A stretch of DNA of 64,000 nucleotides from Brienomyrus brachyistius (Eukaryota > Chordata > Actinopteri > Osteoglossiformes > Mormyridae). The DNA lies in NCBI RefSeq assembly GCF_023856365.1, contig NC_064543.1, positions 6,403,952 to 6,467,951 on the forward strand, given 5' to 3'. The notes under the pieces were generated by a model. The model was not told where the DNA came from. It saw only the letters and a list, made by a program, of their open reading frames with translations, and searched no databases. Below are positions 39,104-54,100 of this stretch, piece after piece (within the stretch, counting starts at the first letter, position 1; every line of letters starts with the position of its first letter). Position numbers and translations under genes: made by a program.

Positions 39104-42100
39104 CAGTATATATAAAAAACAAAGGACAATGGTGTCGCAGTACATTTAAATATTAACATTTGTTATTTAGTTTAAATGTTATTAATGTGCCTTTGGGGGT
39201 CACATAGATGTTAGTAATTGAGCTGTTTCACTGGGATTTGATTAATCTTTCAGCTTTTCAGTGGAGCCCCCAGTGAAGGTTATATACTGACGTCTTACCT
39301 TCAGTAGGAGTCAATGGGGAGGCCTTGGGGGCTCCTGGAAGCCCCCTGCACATGCAGACATGCGCGCTGAGCCGCACGGCGTGGCACATGACTGTCGGCT
39401 TTGCGCTCTCGCTGTGTTCCAGACAAGCCGTGCGTTCTCTTCTGCACCCCCGTGGGCCGAGAGGCCTCCGTCTTGGCGGCGAAGCGCGTCCTGGATGGCA
39501 CCCCCTGCGGACCCTATGAGACCGACCTCTGCGTCAACGGAAAGTGCCAGGTAAAGAAGGACAGTGGCAGTCTGTCTGCTCGCCCCCCCCAAGCGAAGGG
39601 CAGCCCTCATCAGCACGTGCCGTTTCTTTCTCTCCCTATTTTCGGTTTTTGCACCGCAAGCTGATCAAACAAACTCTAGCGGGGGGAGGGGGGGGGGGCT
39701 TTAAATTTAATTTAATTGGTTCAAGTGGCAGATGGGGTCAGGGCTGAACAGAAATTTCCTTCCTCCTCTGCGGAATTTATTTATATGAACTACAGTTTGT
39801 CTTTTTCTTTGTTGTTAATCCTTTCTGGGTGAAGATGTCCCATAATGCTGTTGGTTTGGACAGGTTTTGAACCCCAGGATTACCATGTGGTGTCAGTCAC
39901 CGGCCCACTTAACCCAATGGGATTCTGTAAAGTAATTGATGGCCGGCAGGTTAATCCAGGACCATCACCAGCTCTCCCAGTCCGCCCACTATGGGCCACG
40001 CTCTCCGCTCTCTCATCGCTACCTCCAGGCTTTTGCATGCTTAAGAAAATTCCACAGCTTTGGACATATGCACCATCCACCGACTGCCGGGTCGTGAGCC
40101 AAGGACTAGTTTTTAAACGGAACACTCCAGAACACATCCCACCAGAGCCAACGCGAAAGTTCCGAGGAGATCCGTGGAAAGACCACATGATCCGGAATGT
40201 TCTGGTCCTCAGCGGCTAACTCTTACGGGTTTAACTGGGTCGGCATCACATATTCACGGACCTGCCAGCGACCCTCGGAGCTCCTCAAGCCCCCCCATCG
40301 TGAAACTCCCCAGGATCACTTTGCGACTTGGTGGGTGGAGGGGGGCGGCGTTGGATGCCACACTCTGAACTCTTGCCCCCCTGCGGTGCTGCTGTTAACG
40401 GCTGGTCGACTTTGTCCCGGTTTCCAAGAAGCCTGGGCCCCCACGCAGATGGTTTAGCATAACATTTACGTCTCCCCGTCCCCCCTTCGCCCCTTCGGCT
40501 CTCGAGTGGAAAGTATCGGTTTCGAGGGGAGGGGGGGGGATGAATTTATTTAAGTTTAATTGAAGTATCTAGTGATGTGGCAAACCCAGCTGGATCGCAT
40601 AGGCGGGGAGACGAGACCGGCTCATTTGCTAGCTTGGTTACCCTTGCACAGACATAATGCCCCCCCCCCCCCCCCTCTGCACGCAGCTGATGAACACAGT
40701 GGATCTGATGGCGCAGGAATAGCCAGCTAAGGGGGCCGGCCTGGCGTCTGAGCTTTGACGGCGAGTCGTTTGTTGACAGCTTGACTCGAGGCTGAAGACG
40801 GCGTGGAAATATCCGGCACATGTAGCCGGGCCGTGTCTAATCTTTCTGAGCTGCAGATGGGAGAAATTCTGCGTGTCGCACTGCGTAGCAAACTACGATA
40901 TTTCAGATCCAAAGAAACGCACTTGACTTATTCAAACATATCACTTGCGGTAATTGATATATCATGTGCTGTGAAACGGCGTAATGGGGTTAGGTTTGGC
41001 TTGATTCTGTCAAACGTGGGCCAGGATAAAGAGCGCCAAACTCTCACCTGAATCGGCCATTTTCCCCTTCGCTTTGAAACTTAGCATATCAGTAACACTT
41101 CCGTCAATAGACTGTTGAGCCAGTCAGAAGACGGATCTGTCTTCCTGTTCATGGGTATGAAATTTTTTGCAGCGGCTTCTAGTGAAGCATCTGTGAGTTT
41201 GGCGTTTGAAGAATGTGTGTCACTGTAAACATCCAGTGTGATTGATTAATGGATGGATTCTTTCTTTCTTGACGTCTTTGTGCTTATTTTCCTCATACCG
41301 TTGGGTCTCTCTCTCTCTCTCTCTCTCTCCCCCAGAGAGAATGCGTGTGTCTTCCTCGTTACACCATTTTACCTTCTCCTGCCTGTGTATGCTGACCTGT
41401 GCTGTCTCGTGTGGGGAGCGTTGGACGGTGCACGGCCGTGACCCTGCTGACACACACTCGTACCCATGCAGGAGGGTTTCCTTTCTCCTGAAACACTCCC
41501 TGTCTGCGTGTGAATCGTGCCTCGATTGGGTGAGCCAGCCTGCAGGGTCCCCTGGAGTTTCAGTTCTGCTGGTGACATCACTCCCAGCCAGGCACCCCCC
41601 AGGTGGGAGAGCTTTTGCAAGCCCCCCCACCCCCCCCAACACCTTTCCTGTACTGATTAATAGCCCTCCCACCTCACCAAATGCTCACACATGGTCTTAG
41701 AAGCTCATTTTTTGGCCAGATATCAAGTGGGCTGTGTGTCAGCCCCCCCCTGCTCTTCTCAGGCGGCCTGGGTTTATCGGCGGATTCATCCAGGGAGAGA
41801 GAGTCACTCGTTGAGAGTCACTCGTTGAGAGTCACTCGTTGAGAGTCACTCGTTGAGAGTCAATCGTTGAGAGTCAATCGTTGAGAGTCAATCGTTGAGA
41901 GTCACTCGTTGAGAGTCACTCATTGAGAGTCACTCGTTGAGAGTCACTCATAGGATCTGCACAGTTTGTATTGAGGACAGGTGCAATTGTGGGATTTAAC
42001 CCTTAGGGGGCTAAACATCCGTAAGAAATAAGGGATGCCACCCCCCATGACTAAATTTGCCGAGATGAGGGGTACAAAATGCGTTTTGAAAATCTGGGAC

Positions 42101-45100
42101 AAACCACTGAATAATTTTAGAAAAAACACTTTTTCAGGGGGACTGAGACAAAAAACGTAAATGTGGTCTAGAACCGTATGGACCATCATACAGATCTGCC
42201 AACGTAGGCCGGCTGCAGCATAGCAGGCCCTCTCGAACTCGTGTGGACCATCATACAGATCTGCCAATGTAGGCCGGCTGCAGCATAGCAGGCCCTCTCG
42301 AACTCGTGTGGACCATCATACAGATCTGCCAACGTAGGCCGGCTGCAGCATAGTAGGGCCTCTCGAACTCGTGTGGACCATCATACAGATCTGCCAACGT
42401 AGGCCGGCTGCAGCATAGCAGGCCCTCTCGAACTCGTGTGGACCATCATACAGATCTGCCAACGTAGGCCGGCTGCAGCATAGTAGGGCCTCTCGAACTC
42501 GTGTGGACCATCATACAGATCTGCTAACGTAGGCCGGCTGCAGCATAGCAGGCCCTCTCGAACTCGTGTGGACCATCATACAGATCTGCTAACGTAGGCC
42601 GGCTGCAGCATAGCAGGCCCTCTCGAACTCGTGTGGACCATCATACAGATCTTGAGGGTTTTTTGTTACTGAAAGGATGTGGAACACCAGCCTTGTGGTT
42701 TTGATTCCCAGACTTATCACAGTTGATGTTTGCTACATGCCGTTCAGTAAAATCTGTGTATGAGCTCAATCTGCTTTCAGCCAAAGTAATCCTACATCTC
42801 TCTCTTTTTCTCATTGGCCCAGGAACTGGATGTTAATCTTGACATCTTGGTTTACCATGAAATTTCATTATATATTTTCCATACATTTTCGTTGAGCGAA
42901 TGCGCAAGTTTTTTTTGTGTGTGTTTTCTGACGGTACAGGGTTAGGATCTTGCTTATTATGTGAACAGAATGGTTCCATTTTTGTGGTCAAAAGACTTGT
43001 TCTTAACTATTCTGCTTCTGGTTCATACTGTTGTGATTCATACTTATGACTAAATCATATAGCCTTAGGTTTGGGTCTGTCGCTGTAACCTTCCTCTGCA
43101 CTCCTTCTGAAATCTCCAAGTACTCACATACTTTTAATCATTTATGTCTGTTGGCAGAAAATTGGCTGCGATGGAATCATTGGATCTTCTGCCAAAGAGG
43201 ACCGCTGTGGTGTGTGCAATGGTGACGGCAAATCCTGCAAGATAGTCAAGGGTGACTTCAACCACACCAAAGGAATGGGTGAGTCAGACGTTCTACGACA
43301 TGAAGGGAAAGTTGGGTATGTTGGGTGGGGTAGTGGATTGGGCATGTCTATGAGCTGTAGCAGACATCAGGGAACCTCCGTCTTTGCAGATTCCTACATG
43401 GCAGAGTAGGAATCGTGGGTCATTGACATGCACTCAGCACATCTTGACCCTGTCTTGCAAGATGGACAGGAACCAGTAGAGACATGACCTTGCTGATTCA
43501 TCCTTGGCTTATGCCTGTGTGATGGCTTTTCTGCGGGTCTCCATACAACTGGAACTATTGGACACTCTGTCTTCTCCATGTTGTGACTAGCCCGTGGTCC
43601 GTAGGCCGGCATGGAGACCTGAAGCAGCAGAGAATCCACCAGTCTTGCTGTGACTTGTAGAAATGTACAGGAACTGACGCGCCGATAGTATTAGGCATTG
43701 TGTTCAGTACCTAAATACCTGAGTGATTGGCGGGTGCGCTTCGAAATTTAAGGTAAATTCAAAGTGGTGGTTGGTTTGTTGCCTAAAGGGGAAAGTGAAC
43801 TCAGGGCATGACTGCCGAGATCAAACTTGGGTGGGAGGGGGGACGTTGAAAAGTTGAAAAAAATTGCAGTGGGAAAACTTGCCCTGAAGTTACGAGCCAA
43901 TAAATGACATTTTTCCCATTTATAGCAATTGACCTTTGACCTGAAGCATGTAAGTTTGGATCCACAGTAGCAAGCTGACAGATCGAGACTAGGATCAGCC
44001 GCATTCTGGTAGCTTTAAACGCTGCCGAATTCACGAGCCATTAACCAACCTCGCTGTGCCTGCCCCAACTCTGTTATTAATTGTGATTGTGATTTTGACA
44101 AAATGACCTTCTCACGTCCTCTTCTGTCAGGATGTGTGTGTGTGTGTCTGTGCGTGTGTATCTATGCCTTTTGTGTGCTACACTGTGAAGAACGTGGACG
44201 CTGTCACCTCGACTGAGCTGTTTCTAATCATGTTCTTTCTCCCAGTCACCAGTAGCCATTGTAAGAAGGTTTCTACGTGTGTGATGTCAAAGCCCAGGGC
44301 TGTTCCCAAGTGTTTCTCATGTAAGATACCTTCTGGTGGACGAGTACCTCCTGGCCTGTTTGGGGAGCGCCACGCACCGTTCCTCTCTGGGTTCTCCTGG
44401 GAACAGAAGACTAGAAGTTATGGAGTGTTTCTGAAAAAAGCACCATTACGTAATAGTTGGGCTTCCAGTTCATGGCAGACACATTGTTAGGATAAGCAAG
44501 GACAGTTGGAGGGATCCCAACGACATCACAAATCAGAACAGCTGGGTCTCCCACTCTCTCACTTTGGAATTCTTTTTTTTTTCCAGTTTTCCAGGCCTCC
44601 TCATCTTTCTGGAATATTCCTGACTCAAATAAGCTTGGCAACCCTTTTCGACTGAAACCCTTTTATTGAAAAGAGCCTCCTTATGTTTTACGTAATGTTT
44701 TATTGAAACGCTGCAGCAGCGTTGTGGATAGGCTCTGGGCTGCCCAGACACTTTCCCCCAGGAGAACCCGTTTGAGAATGCTGTGTGTATTTTAATCTCC
44801 GCATTATTAAGCCTAACAAACGCCCTTTTGTAGGTTATACATTATCAGAAAGGAACAGCAGGAGAAGTGTAGGGACTCGGGACACAGCAGAATTCTTCAG
44901 AAACATGAACTAAACCACCATCAGCACTTTACCTATTAACTGAGCTACTTTATGGTGCCAGTACAGTAAACTCACGTTATTCAAAGAGGGTGCAGAAGGG
45001 CCTCTTCTTGTACCTGAGATCATCTAAGGGGGCTTCAGCCAGTGGAGCCACTCCCTCATTGTCCTGTAAGTTTTTCAGAGGGTACTAACAGGCAATGGTA

Positions 45101-48100
45101 GGCTTGTTGTCTTGGTGGTGGGTGCCCACTAACAGTGGTTTGTGTTCTGTGATGTGGAGTGCTGTGTTTTTGCTGCTAACAGCTTGGTTGTGGGTTTTTT
45201 AGTTAAGCACACTGGGTTGGGAGAAAACACAACTGGTGTTACTGGAAGTGCTGGGAAATAAAGATAATCAAAGCAGCTTGCTGGTGAAGATCTAGGAAGA
45301 ACGTGACTGGTTTTTTTAAACCAAAATACACTGGTATTCTGGATACGTAAAAATTGATACATGAATATTCACCCGAGTCATTGTACCAATTTTTTTTAAT
45401 GCTCCGATGATGATAAAATTGTGTACATTTGCATATATACGTATATATAAGTACACACACATATTCACACACACATATAGGTCATATTTCTCAGAATAAG
45501 CACCTAAAGTGTTCTCATCTTGGAGGGGATGTTAGGCAGACCTTGCCAGCATCTCTGGACTGAATCCCAGCCCTCCCTTAAAGGTCAGTCTGCCCCAGTC
45601 CTTCCGTCTTCTTGGTCTTTTCTTTCTTTAACGCCGTAAGGCTTTGGAAGGTCCCTCCGTCTTCCATCTTTTTTTGTGACGTGTGTCTTTCCTTCTTCCA
45701 GCAAGGAGTTTTACTGCTCTGGCACAGAAACTGCGCTTTATTGTAAACGGGGCCAATGTTTGGGGTCTTCAAAGGCTGCGGCGCCCTTTGATCGTTGGAT
45801 GCTCTTTTAAGGAATCACATTTTGCAGGAACACATTTTGTAAATTAATTTGGAGCTACAGCAGAACTCAACCTGATGCCTTTAAACCTCGGATTCGTAAG
45901 TTGGGGAAAATCCCTGCATTTTATGATTGACGGAGCAGAGGAATGGAAGGTTGACGTGAAACGCAGCAGTGCTGGTGGCTGGCAGGTCAGATCGGTTTCA
46001 GTCAATAGTCCTTTCAGAATACGGCGGACCTGAGAAAAAGAAGAAACAGTTTATGCCATTTATGTTCGGAGCACCAATTCTGCCTGGATCTGCTCATTTT
46101 GGGAAAACACCTTAGAGCCGGTCTTCCTGTCAGATTTGGAAGTTGTACCTCCTTGAGGAAATGGAGGATCGAGCTGCTTTGGATTATTCTTATTGCCCAA
46201 GTGTTCTCTGGCCCGGTACTAGGAAATGTGGGCTCGGACTGGCCTGGGGGGGGGGGCAGGGGTGGACGCAGGTCTAGGTTTAAACAGAGCTCTTTAAGGA
46301 TCTTCGACCAAGGATCCGCTCTTGCCTGTCACAGGTCTATTTCCCTTTCTGGGTGGTCTTATGGGGGGGGGGGGTCGTCTTCACCCCTGTGGTCCTGTAC
46401 CCTGCCAGCACATCTCCACTGAATGTGGACACCGGAAATGTGACAGGAACACAGGAGACCACCTGACCTCGGCCAGCTGAACGCTCCCATCCCCACCTCC
46501 CCCCCCCGCACCTCCTAATAAGCACTCCCCCCAAAAAATACATTTTGAGTTTGACCCTGGAAACGAAAGCCAGTTACCAATAGTACTAGTAGAGGAGTTC
46601 CTCGAAATTCCTTCAGTTTCTTCTGAAAGAAACGAAAAGCTCTGATCCGGCGTCCCACCTCAGCCCCTCGGCGCCCCCCGCCCGCCCTGACGAGGCGCCA
46701 TGGTGAGCTCCTGTCCCCCACTTCACGCTCTCTCCCGTCGCCCCAGGTTACGTCGAGGCAGCCGTCATCCCAGCCGGGGCGCGGAGGATCAAAGTCGTGG
46801 AGGACAAGCCGTCCCACAGCTTTCTGGGTAAGATCTTCTAAACTTTTCAGTGATACGCTTGTGGGTCCCACAGAAGGTTCCGGAACCGCAGAGAGCTAAG
46901 GCTGTTTTGTGGCCGGATTGCTCGGTTGGATACGAATGAGGCAGGTCCCTCAGGAGATTAGGCGATTAGACAGAACAAACTACTTTTATTGAAATGTTCA
47001 ATGTTTCTTTTTTTTGTTTTGTACTTAAATGAACTCGGACTTGGATATTTACAGCAGAAAACAGCAAATGAGCACTGAGAAGTTGCTCTGGTTTGGAATT
47101 AGCTTTTCCTTGGCATAAAATAATCATAAATCAAAATTTTGGCAACGCTCACATTCTGTTATTACGTGCCTGGTCTGGTTAATGAGCTTAACCAGAATTT
47201 CACATCATACCACATTGGGTCCATTTTTGTTTTTTAGTGTCACAGCTTCCTGACTAAGAGAGAGAGAGAGACCCAGCAGTATGAGAAAAATAAGCACAGA
47301 GACGTCACACACTGCAGAGCATCTCAAAATGGCTCTCATGTCACCCCAAATAAAGTCGGAAGACTTCTGAGAGATGACGCACTTTCCTTATAACGTCGTC
47401 GTCTTTCCGCATTAGCTGCCATAATTCTGGATGTTATAATTGTAGCAAATTAATACTACTTGTAGATATAATTCCGCACGGACATTTCCACTGGGTTTAG
47501 TAATGAGCAGTTGTCCCGCAGTTGTCCCACAGATTTTGATATCACATGTGCGTTTGGTATTCTGAGCTTTCGGCCGCAGATTTATTTTATCTGTAATATT
47601 ATATGACAGATTATAGGCTTTATGTAAATTATAGCCATACAGTCTTGCTGTAACATGCCCATAAAAGTGAAAGAGTAGTTGCAGTTATTTTGGTTCTCAT
47701 TTAATATTATACTATATATATAAATATCTGCCTTGTGTGAAGGTCAGTGTTGTTGGATCGAGGTTTGCTTTAGCTAGGCGCGCTCTGTCAGCTATAAAGG
47801 ACGTCCAGCCAATGAAAGCCAACCAGATGCCACCTTGTGGTAATTTGAGGACCAGAACTGTTTACCTAAAGTGTGGGTGTCACGAGGTGATGGGTTCAAG
47901 CCTAATTTGATATATTTGGGAGTGTTATACTAGGTAATCATGTGGCGTGATGCTGAGAATACACTTCTACTATATTCTGTGCTATTTAAAAACCCTGAAT
48001 GCCTAATTATTATTTGGCACTTTAAATGTGTCATTTATAGTGAAATGTAATCTTCCCTCACACTCATAAATAGCGGCAGGACTAAATTGCATGTTGTGTG

Positions 48101-51100
48101 CTCCACCACTGCGCTGTAACTGCGTGAATCACGTGGTGTGAAAACGATGTGAAAGCACAATTCCGCACGCTGCCAGGGCTGGGCTGGGACGCGTCGGAGG
48201 CCGCGGTTTGCAGATGTCATTAAGCTTCAGGCGTAACCCTCACTGGCTTTCGACAAACGGGATGTAACACTACACTGATTCACAAGGCCTAATTAGTGTT
48301 TCATGACAGAAACACAACATTGGCGCCGAGCAGCTCGGATGCCGAGAGCTGCAGGAACAGTTTGACGGACGTAAGACTCGCTCCGGCTTTCACCGCCCCC
48401 CCCCCCCCGCTCACAGGTGACGGTGAGCCCAGTGACACGCGGGAGACCTAACAGCTCAGCTCGGTCACCGGTCCCTCTTCCGGCCGCATCAGAAGCCGCT
48501 CCTCCGCCCACCGCCTCTTGGCAAGCCACTCTTATTTGGTTCTTTTTGGCAGGAGACAACTAGGCTTGTCCTGCACACAGCTTATTTATCACAGATAGCA
48601 GGGTGTGGAGAAAAAGCCACTTCTTATGAAGGAAAATGAGAGCAGGCAAACGGATCAGGACTGCATCCCTCCATGGAAGCTTCTACTGACATAACATTGT
48701 TTTTAACTTCAGCTTTAGTCTAAAATCGCATCTCATAAAGAGCAATTCTCTCAACATTTCATACATTTAGCCATCGTAATTAAGAAATATGTATATTTTA
48801 AAGCTTTATTTGTTCTTTCTAGAAACAATTGGAGGGGAAAGTGTGGTGCCCAAATTTGGGTAACGCTTCCGTAGTTTGGACCTTGTATCTGGATGGCTTC
48901 TTCGTGAATTTTGGGGAGGTTCCTTACAGATGGGGATAATCTGGGCTTTAAAGCACACGGACGTTTGGTTACAGCCCTCTGTTTCAGCGGCACCTGAACA
49001 CAGGCCTGATTACACTTAAAAGGCTGTTTGGGGTCTCTGGTACTATCCTGTTGTCATCCGTCCTTTCCTGCGAGGAAAGGGCTTTGCATTATCTGTGGGG
49101 GATCAGTCTGTGTTCTGACAAAGCCTTCTGGAGCGGAAGAGCTTATCGGATCCTGCCGGGACTCTTTCATTTTACAGCGTCAATGAACCCGGGGCTACGT
49201 TGCCCCAGCTGAGCGCGTGTTACTTGCGTTTGACTGCATTATGTAACCTACTGTAGATGTGGCGACGTCTGCAAGGCGATTGGTCGTAATGGTCATGTCT
49301 TCCTACGTTTGAAGCAGGGGGTGTGATTTACATCAGTGTTTCTCGACCCGGTCCTCGGGGCAACGGTGCACATTTTTGCTCCCTCCCAGCTCCCAGTGCA
49401 CTGTCTGGCAGGGAGCAAAAACATGGACCGTCTCTTTGAGTACCGGGCTGAGAAACACTGATTTAAATCACTGACTGAGTCTTTGGACGTCATTAGCCTG
49501 ATGGCTACCTGTCAGTGGTACTTCCCTGTACTCTTCTGCTTTAAGTGGGAAGTGTTTCGTTGACATTAAGATAAAGGAAGCGAGGCCCCTCTGATTATGG
49601 ATACAGCAGCATAGATACTGCAGGCTGCTGCTTAATATCCAAGAACAAGGGGATTGTGAGGCCTTCTCTCTTACCTCCAGACTATAATCTGACAGTTTCT
49701 GCGAAGTAACTTAATTCTTGCTCATATATACTGCTGGCCATTTCAGTGCAGGTTAAAGGCTTCATCCGTGGGGACAGCAGCCGGGGTTGGGGGGAGTTAG
49801 GGCGTCCTTGATGCCACCTGTTTTTGGTCCACGGTAGTCTTGTGAATGTGTGAGGTGGACACAAAATCACCTGCCCACCCAAACTCGATCTTGTGACATC
49901 ACCTGTGACTATTAACAGGATGTTTGAGGATGGCGTCGGTAATCGTTGACATCACACTCGAAATCCCTGTCAATATCTGACTGAATAACTGGTGATTTAA
50001 CACACGCCTTTAACACACACGCATTGCTATTACGCTATGTTGTTTTTTTAGATATCGCCCAGCCCTCCTGTCCACTGCACCCACATTGTCACCCTCTGTA
50101 GCACCAGGTATCTAGCCTGTTCGCTGTTGTTCCTGTTTTTAGTCTTGCTATAGCACCTGCAGATAAAAGAAGTGTTTTCTGTATTTTTAGATATCTTGCG
50201 GAGACCCAAAAGCTGAAATTCACTCGTTCCCGTTGCACTCGGGTGGAGTGTTAGTGACAGGATACAGACAAGAACCCAGCTAATGTTGTCGTGCCTCAAG
50301 CTAGTTTTTCGGTCCTGTAGACTGCAGACTTTTCAGAAATTAAAAGCTTTCCACGAGAACCTCTGCATTGTAACCTTTCACCTTTGGCACAGGCAGGATT
50401 CACAGCGTTGCCGGTCGTTTTACTTTGGTGTTGAAACACGATGCATTTTCCGTAGGTTTTTCTGTCTGAACGGGACGTTTCGATGAGGCAGTTACGTCCT
50501 GGACTTAATGTCACGCTTCCTTGATGTTATAGCTCTGAGAGACTCTAGCAAGAGGTCCATCAACAGCGACTGGAAGATCGAGCTGCCCGGGGAGTTTGAA
50601 CTGGCCGGAACCACCGTTCGTTACGTGAGGAGGGGGCTCTGGGAGAAGATGTCTGCCAGGGGACCTACAAAGACACCCCTCCACCTCATGGTAAAAACAT
50701 CAGCCTTAGCCAAGGCCCCCCCCCCCCCCCCACCGACTGGCTGTCTGACCACCAGAGTTACCCTCGGTTTCCTTCCTTTGGGGGGGCATTTTGGCATAGC
50801 TATATTACTAAATGGCGTTACCCCAATCTCAGATTTTGAAATGGTTGGTGGGGGCTAATTGTGGCTTGTAAAGTGTGACGGATGCTTGTTATAAGTGCCA
50901 AGCGTGTAACTTTACGTCAGCAGTCAGGCCCAATATTGGGAATACAGACCATTTCAGTTCTGGCTGGAGAAGAATGTACACAAAGGTCTGTTTATGTGGA
51001 GCTAATGAAGGCTCAGGCTAAGTCTGCTCTCTCTCTGGTTATTCTTATTATTTTTTTTCTCCTTGGCCACGCAGTTCTTTAGCAATACGGAAAACAAAAG

Positions 51101-54100
51101 GACGTAAACAAAAAACGAAAATGATATCTCTAAGGACTGCAAGATGTTACGTGTTTCTCTGTGACTGGACTCAGCAGCCGCATCTGCTCAGATGCCTCCA
51201 GCCATAATGAAGTTGGGCTTTTTCTTCCCCTCTATCTGAGGGACATTTAAGCAGGACACAATTAGCTCTATTAATGACTTCGTTAAGGCCCAAAATCCAC
51301 AAACGGATGAGCTGTTTTCAGTTAGATTGGGCCAAATTACCTGATGAGAGATTTCGAAGCTGTACGTGTGTCGGATCCGGTTCGCGTCGTGTAATAGGAG
51401 GTCCTACTGGGGTGGACTGACAAAGGTCCGTCTGTGTGATAGTGGAGCGATGAGGTACCCAATGGAGGGCCTGCTTCCGTCCCAAAGGCCTGTCACTTTG
51501 ATGAGTCTGAGCCAACATCAGAAAACCATCACGCCTTGTAACAACGCAAATCCCCTTGAAATGCAACTACTTGCTCTGTTTGTACAAATTTCAATGCAAT
51601 TTGCGCATTTGTTTACTTTTCATTACCACTGAAGTGTCTGAACAGATTTCAAGGTGAGTGACCAAAATGCCGGCTTCTCAGCAGTGATCACATCCAAATC
51701 AAAGTATGAAATTCTGAAGTATGTTACAAGTGTAAACAAGTGTAACAGCAATATTTATGCTTGTAAAAGGTTAAAGGGCTTCTTCAAACTTTGAGCCCCT
51801 CAAATAAATACTAATCAGCATTCACACTAATGAGGCTTCATAGATCATTTATTTGTTTAAATGTAAACCTTAATCATAAATTGTCTACAATTAAATCTAA
51901 TGCTGTTATTTTAAGTATGCGAGTGTTATTAAAAATTGAGGAATGAGCCCGCTTTGATCTTTAATCAGTACGAACAGGACTCCTCTGACTATTAATAATC
52001 CTGAAATGTCACAGTGTGTCAAATTATGCTTGTAATTAACTCAACGGCCCAATTAAGCAAAATTAATTAATTAGAAGGCTATGGAGGAAAAGATCAAAAT
52101 GCACATACGTTCCCAAGGACAGCAGCGGAGAACCACAGAATTTTTCATCAAAAGCTGATGACGTCGTCATCAAGGCGTCGAGTGAAGCCGCTGTGAGATT
52201 GGCTGTAAAGCCCAATGGGTATCGCAGAACGCGTAAGAAATTCAGAAGTATTTTTCGGACTCTCTCCAGACATGTAGCGAACCTGCATTATTCTCAGAAG
52301 TCTTTGTTTGCTTTGTGTTATCAGCGGCTCCCATCTAGATCTGCTTCCCTGACTCTGCTTCAGGTGCTGCTGTTCCACGACCAAACGTACGGCATCCACT
52401 ACGAGTACACCGTGTCCCTGAGCCAGACGACGGAGGTCGGGGACCCGCCCGCCACAGAGCCCACCCCCCTTTACATCTGGACCCACAGTGGCTGGGAGGA
52501 CTGCAGTGTACAGTGTGGTGGAGGTGGGTCGGTTGCTCTTTTGCTCGGAACTTGGAAGTCAGGATTTCCGAATTCCTAGCCAGGAATTTCACCCGAAGCG
52601 CCCTCTGAAGTCAGAGTTCCGACTCAGAAAGTCGGAGGAACATCTGCGACCCGACCTCAGAATTCAAGATGGCTACAGTAATCATCAACTGTTCTAGAAG
52701 CGGTGGTTTTATACTGTCTATTAGCACTTATGTCTCTGTGGCTCGTTAAATCGGTTGTGCACACAGTACTGTCCAATCGCTATATGTAGACGTGTTGCGA
52801 TGGTGTTTGGCAAAAATGTGTTATCAGCTGATATTGCTAACAATGAAAGCCGGTCAGAGCTACAGTAGGACCAGAAAGCGGGATTCCTTGCTTAGCTGGA
52901 TAACTTGTCGGATTAATCCACTAAATGTAGATTCAGTGTGTGTTAGCACTTGAGGGCTACCTAGCATTCTACCTGCCTGCCTGGATTGGGACTCTGTGAC
53001 CTGGATTTCTGGCGTCTCTTCGGTGTGGGGGAGGGACTTAATAAAGAGCCAACCACTCATCATTGGGCATCATGTAGTCGAGTCACTTTAATGACATTTC
53101 ACACAACGAATTTCTGCAGAACATCAGGCGGGTAGAACAAAGAACAGATGAAGAGTAAATACTGGATATGTATAAAGAAAAGTTCACAACAATCACTCAG
53201 TGCAAGTAAACAGGACAAGACAGTACAAGACAGTACAAGATATATATGCATATATATTATATGTGTATATAGACACTAGACAATGCAGATATGCATGCAG
53301 ATATGACCTTCCTGTAGCTTCTCCACTGTAGTTCATCGGCAGGTTAATCCAGTTCATAGAGGCCAGACGGCATGCTGGGTAAGAGACCCCCCTAACATGT
53401 GCTCCGGAGTGATGCTCCCCCCCCCAGCAGTGCTTGCAGTGTTAGCAGAGTGAAACATTCTCTGGACTCAGCCTTAAAGGGCCAGTTCACTCATAAACTG
53501 AAAAAAGGCTATGTTTTAGATGGGCTTTAGTGCTGTCTGTCCATCTCGGTTGTTCCGTTGAGAGTTGCCTGGTTATGGAGATATCAGCCACACACTATTT
53601 GTGCAGAAGATAATCACAGGGGTCCTCGATGCTGTCGAATATTTCTAATGTATTTTTCTGGCACTTCAATCACCGCAGAAAGAATGCCAGTCCTTCCCGT
53701 TATACTCAAGAGGAGCCCGACATTTTTACAGCCAGTATCTCCAAAACTGGGCAACTCCCAGAAGAATCTTGATGGATTCTTGATGCACTAAATCTCTCGG
53801 ATCTTTTCTTTTCCAGTTTAGGGTTGAACATGCAATCGGACCCGGGTCTAGCCCTGGCTGGTTCCGTGCTCCTGCCCTCAGCCAGTGCCGTTTATGTGCT
53901 GGTTAAATTGACTCCTGCTTTTATTGCTGAGAGGAGGCTAATTAAATGCTGGCCTGAAGCAGGAGGGTGCAGATTGTTTGCATTAAAGTCGTTTTGTGGT
54001 CTAATTGAATCACGCTGATGCAAATTTGAAGTTGGACTTAATCTCTTTGGATCGGGTTTTTGTAGGATTCAGAAGTATGAGCCAAGACTCTCGTGGGTGT

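Larger units (their letters stand above)
39551..43157 (+). other. adamts17 intron 14
   Basis: A 3607-bp intron with a CT microsatellite (41309-41330), a 14-bp minisatellite (41800-41951) and a 65-bp satellite-like array (42176-42657). No extra exon recognised. Confidence 0.85.

Noticed and set aside
49975..50070. Possible MITE end (GATATCGCCCAGCCCT)
   Set aside because: Only one end-like word is visible and no partner end was found, so I do not list it as an element.
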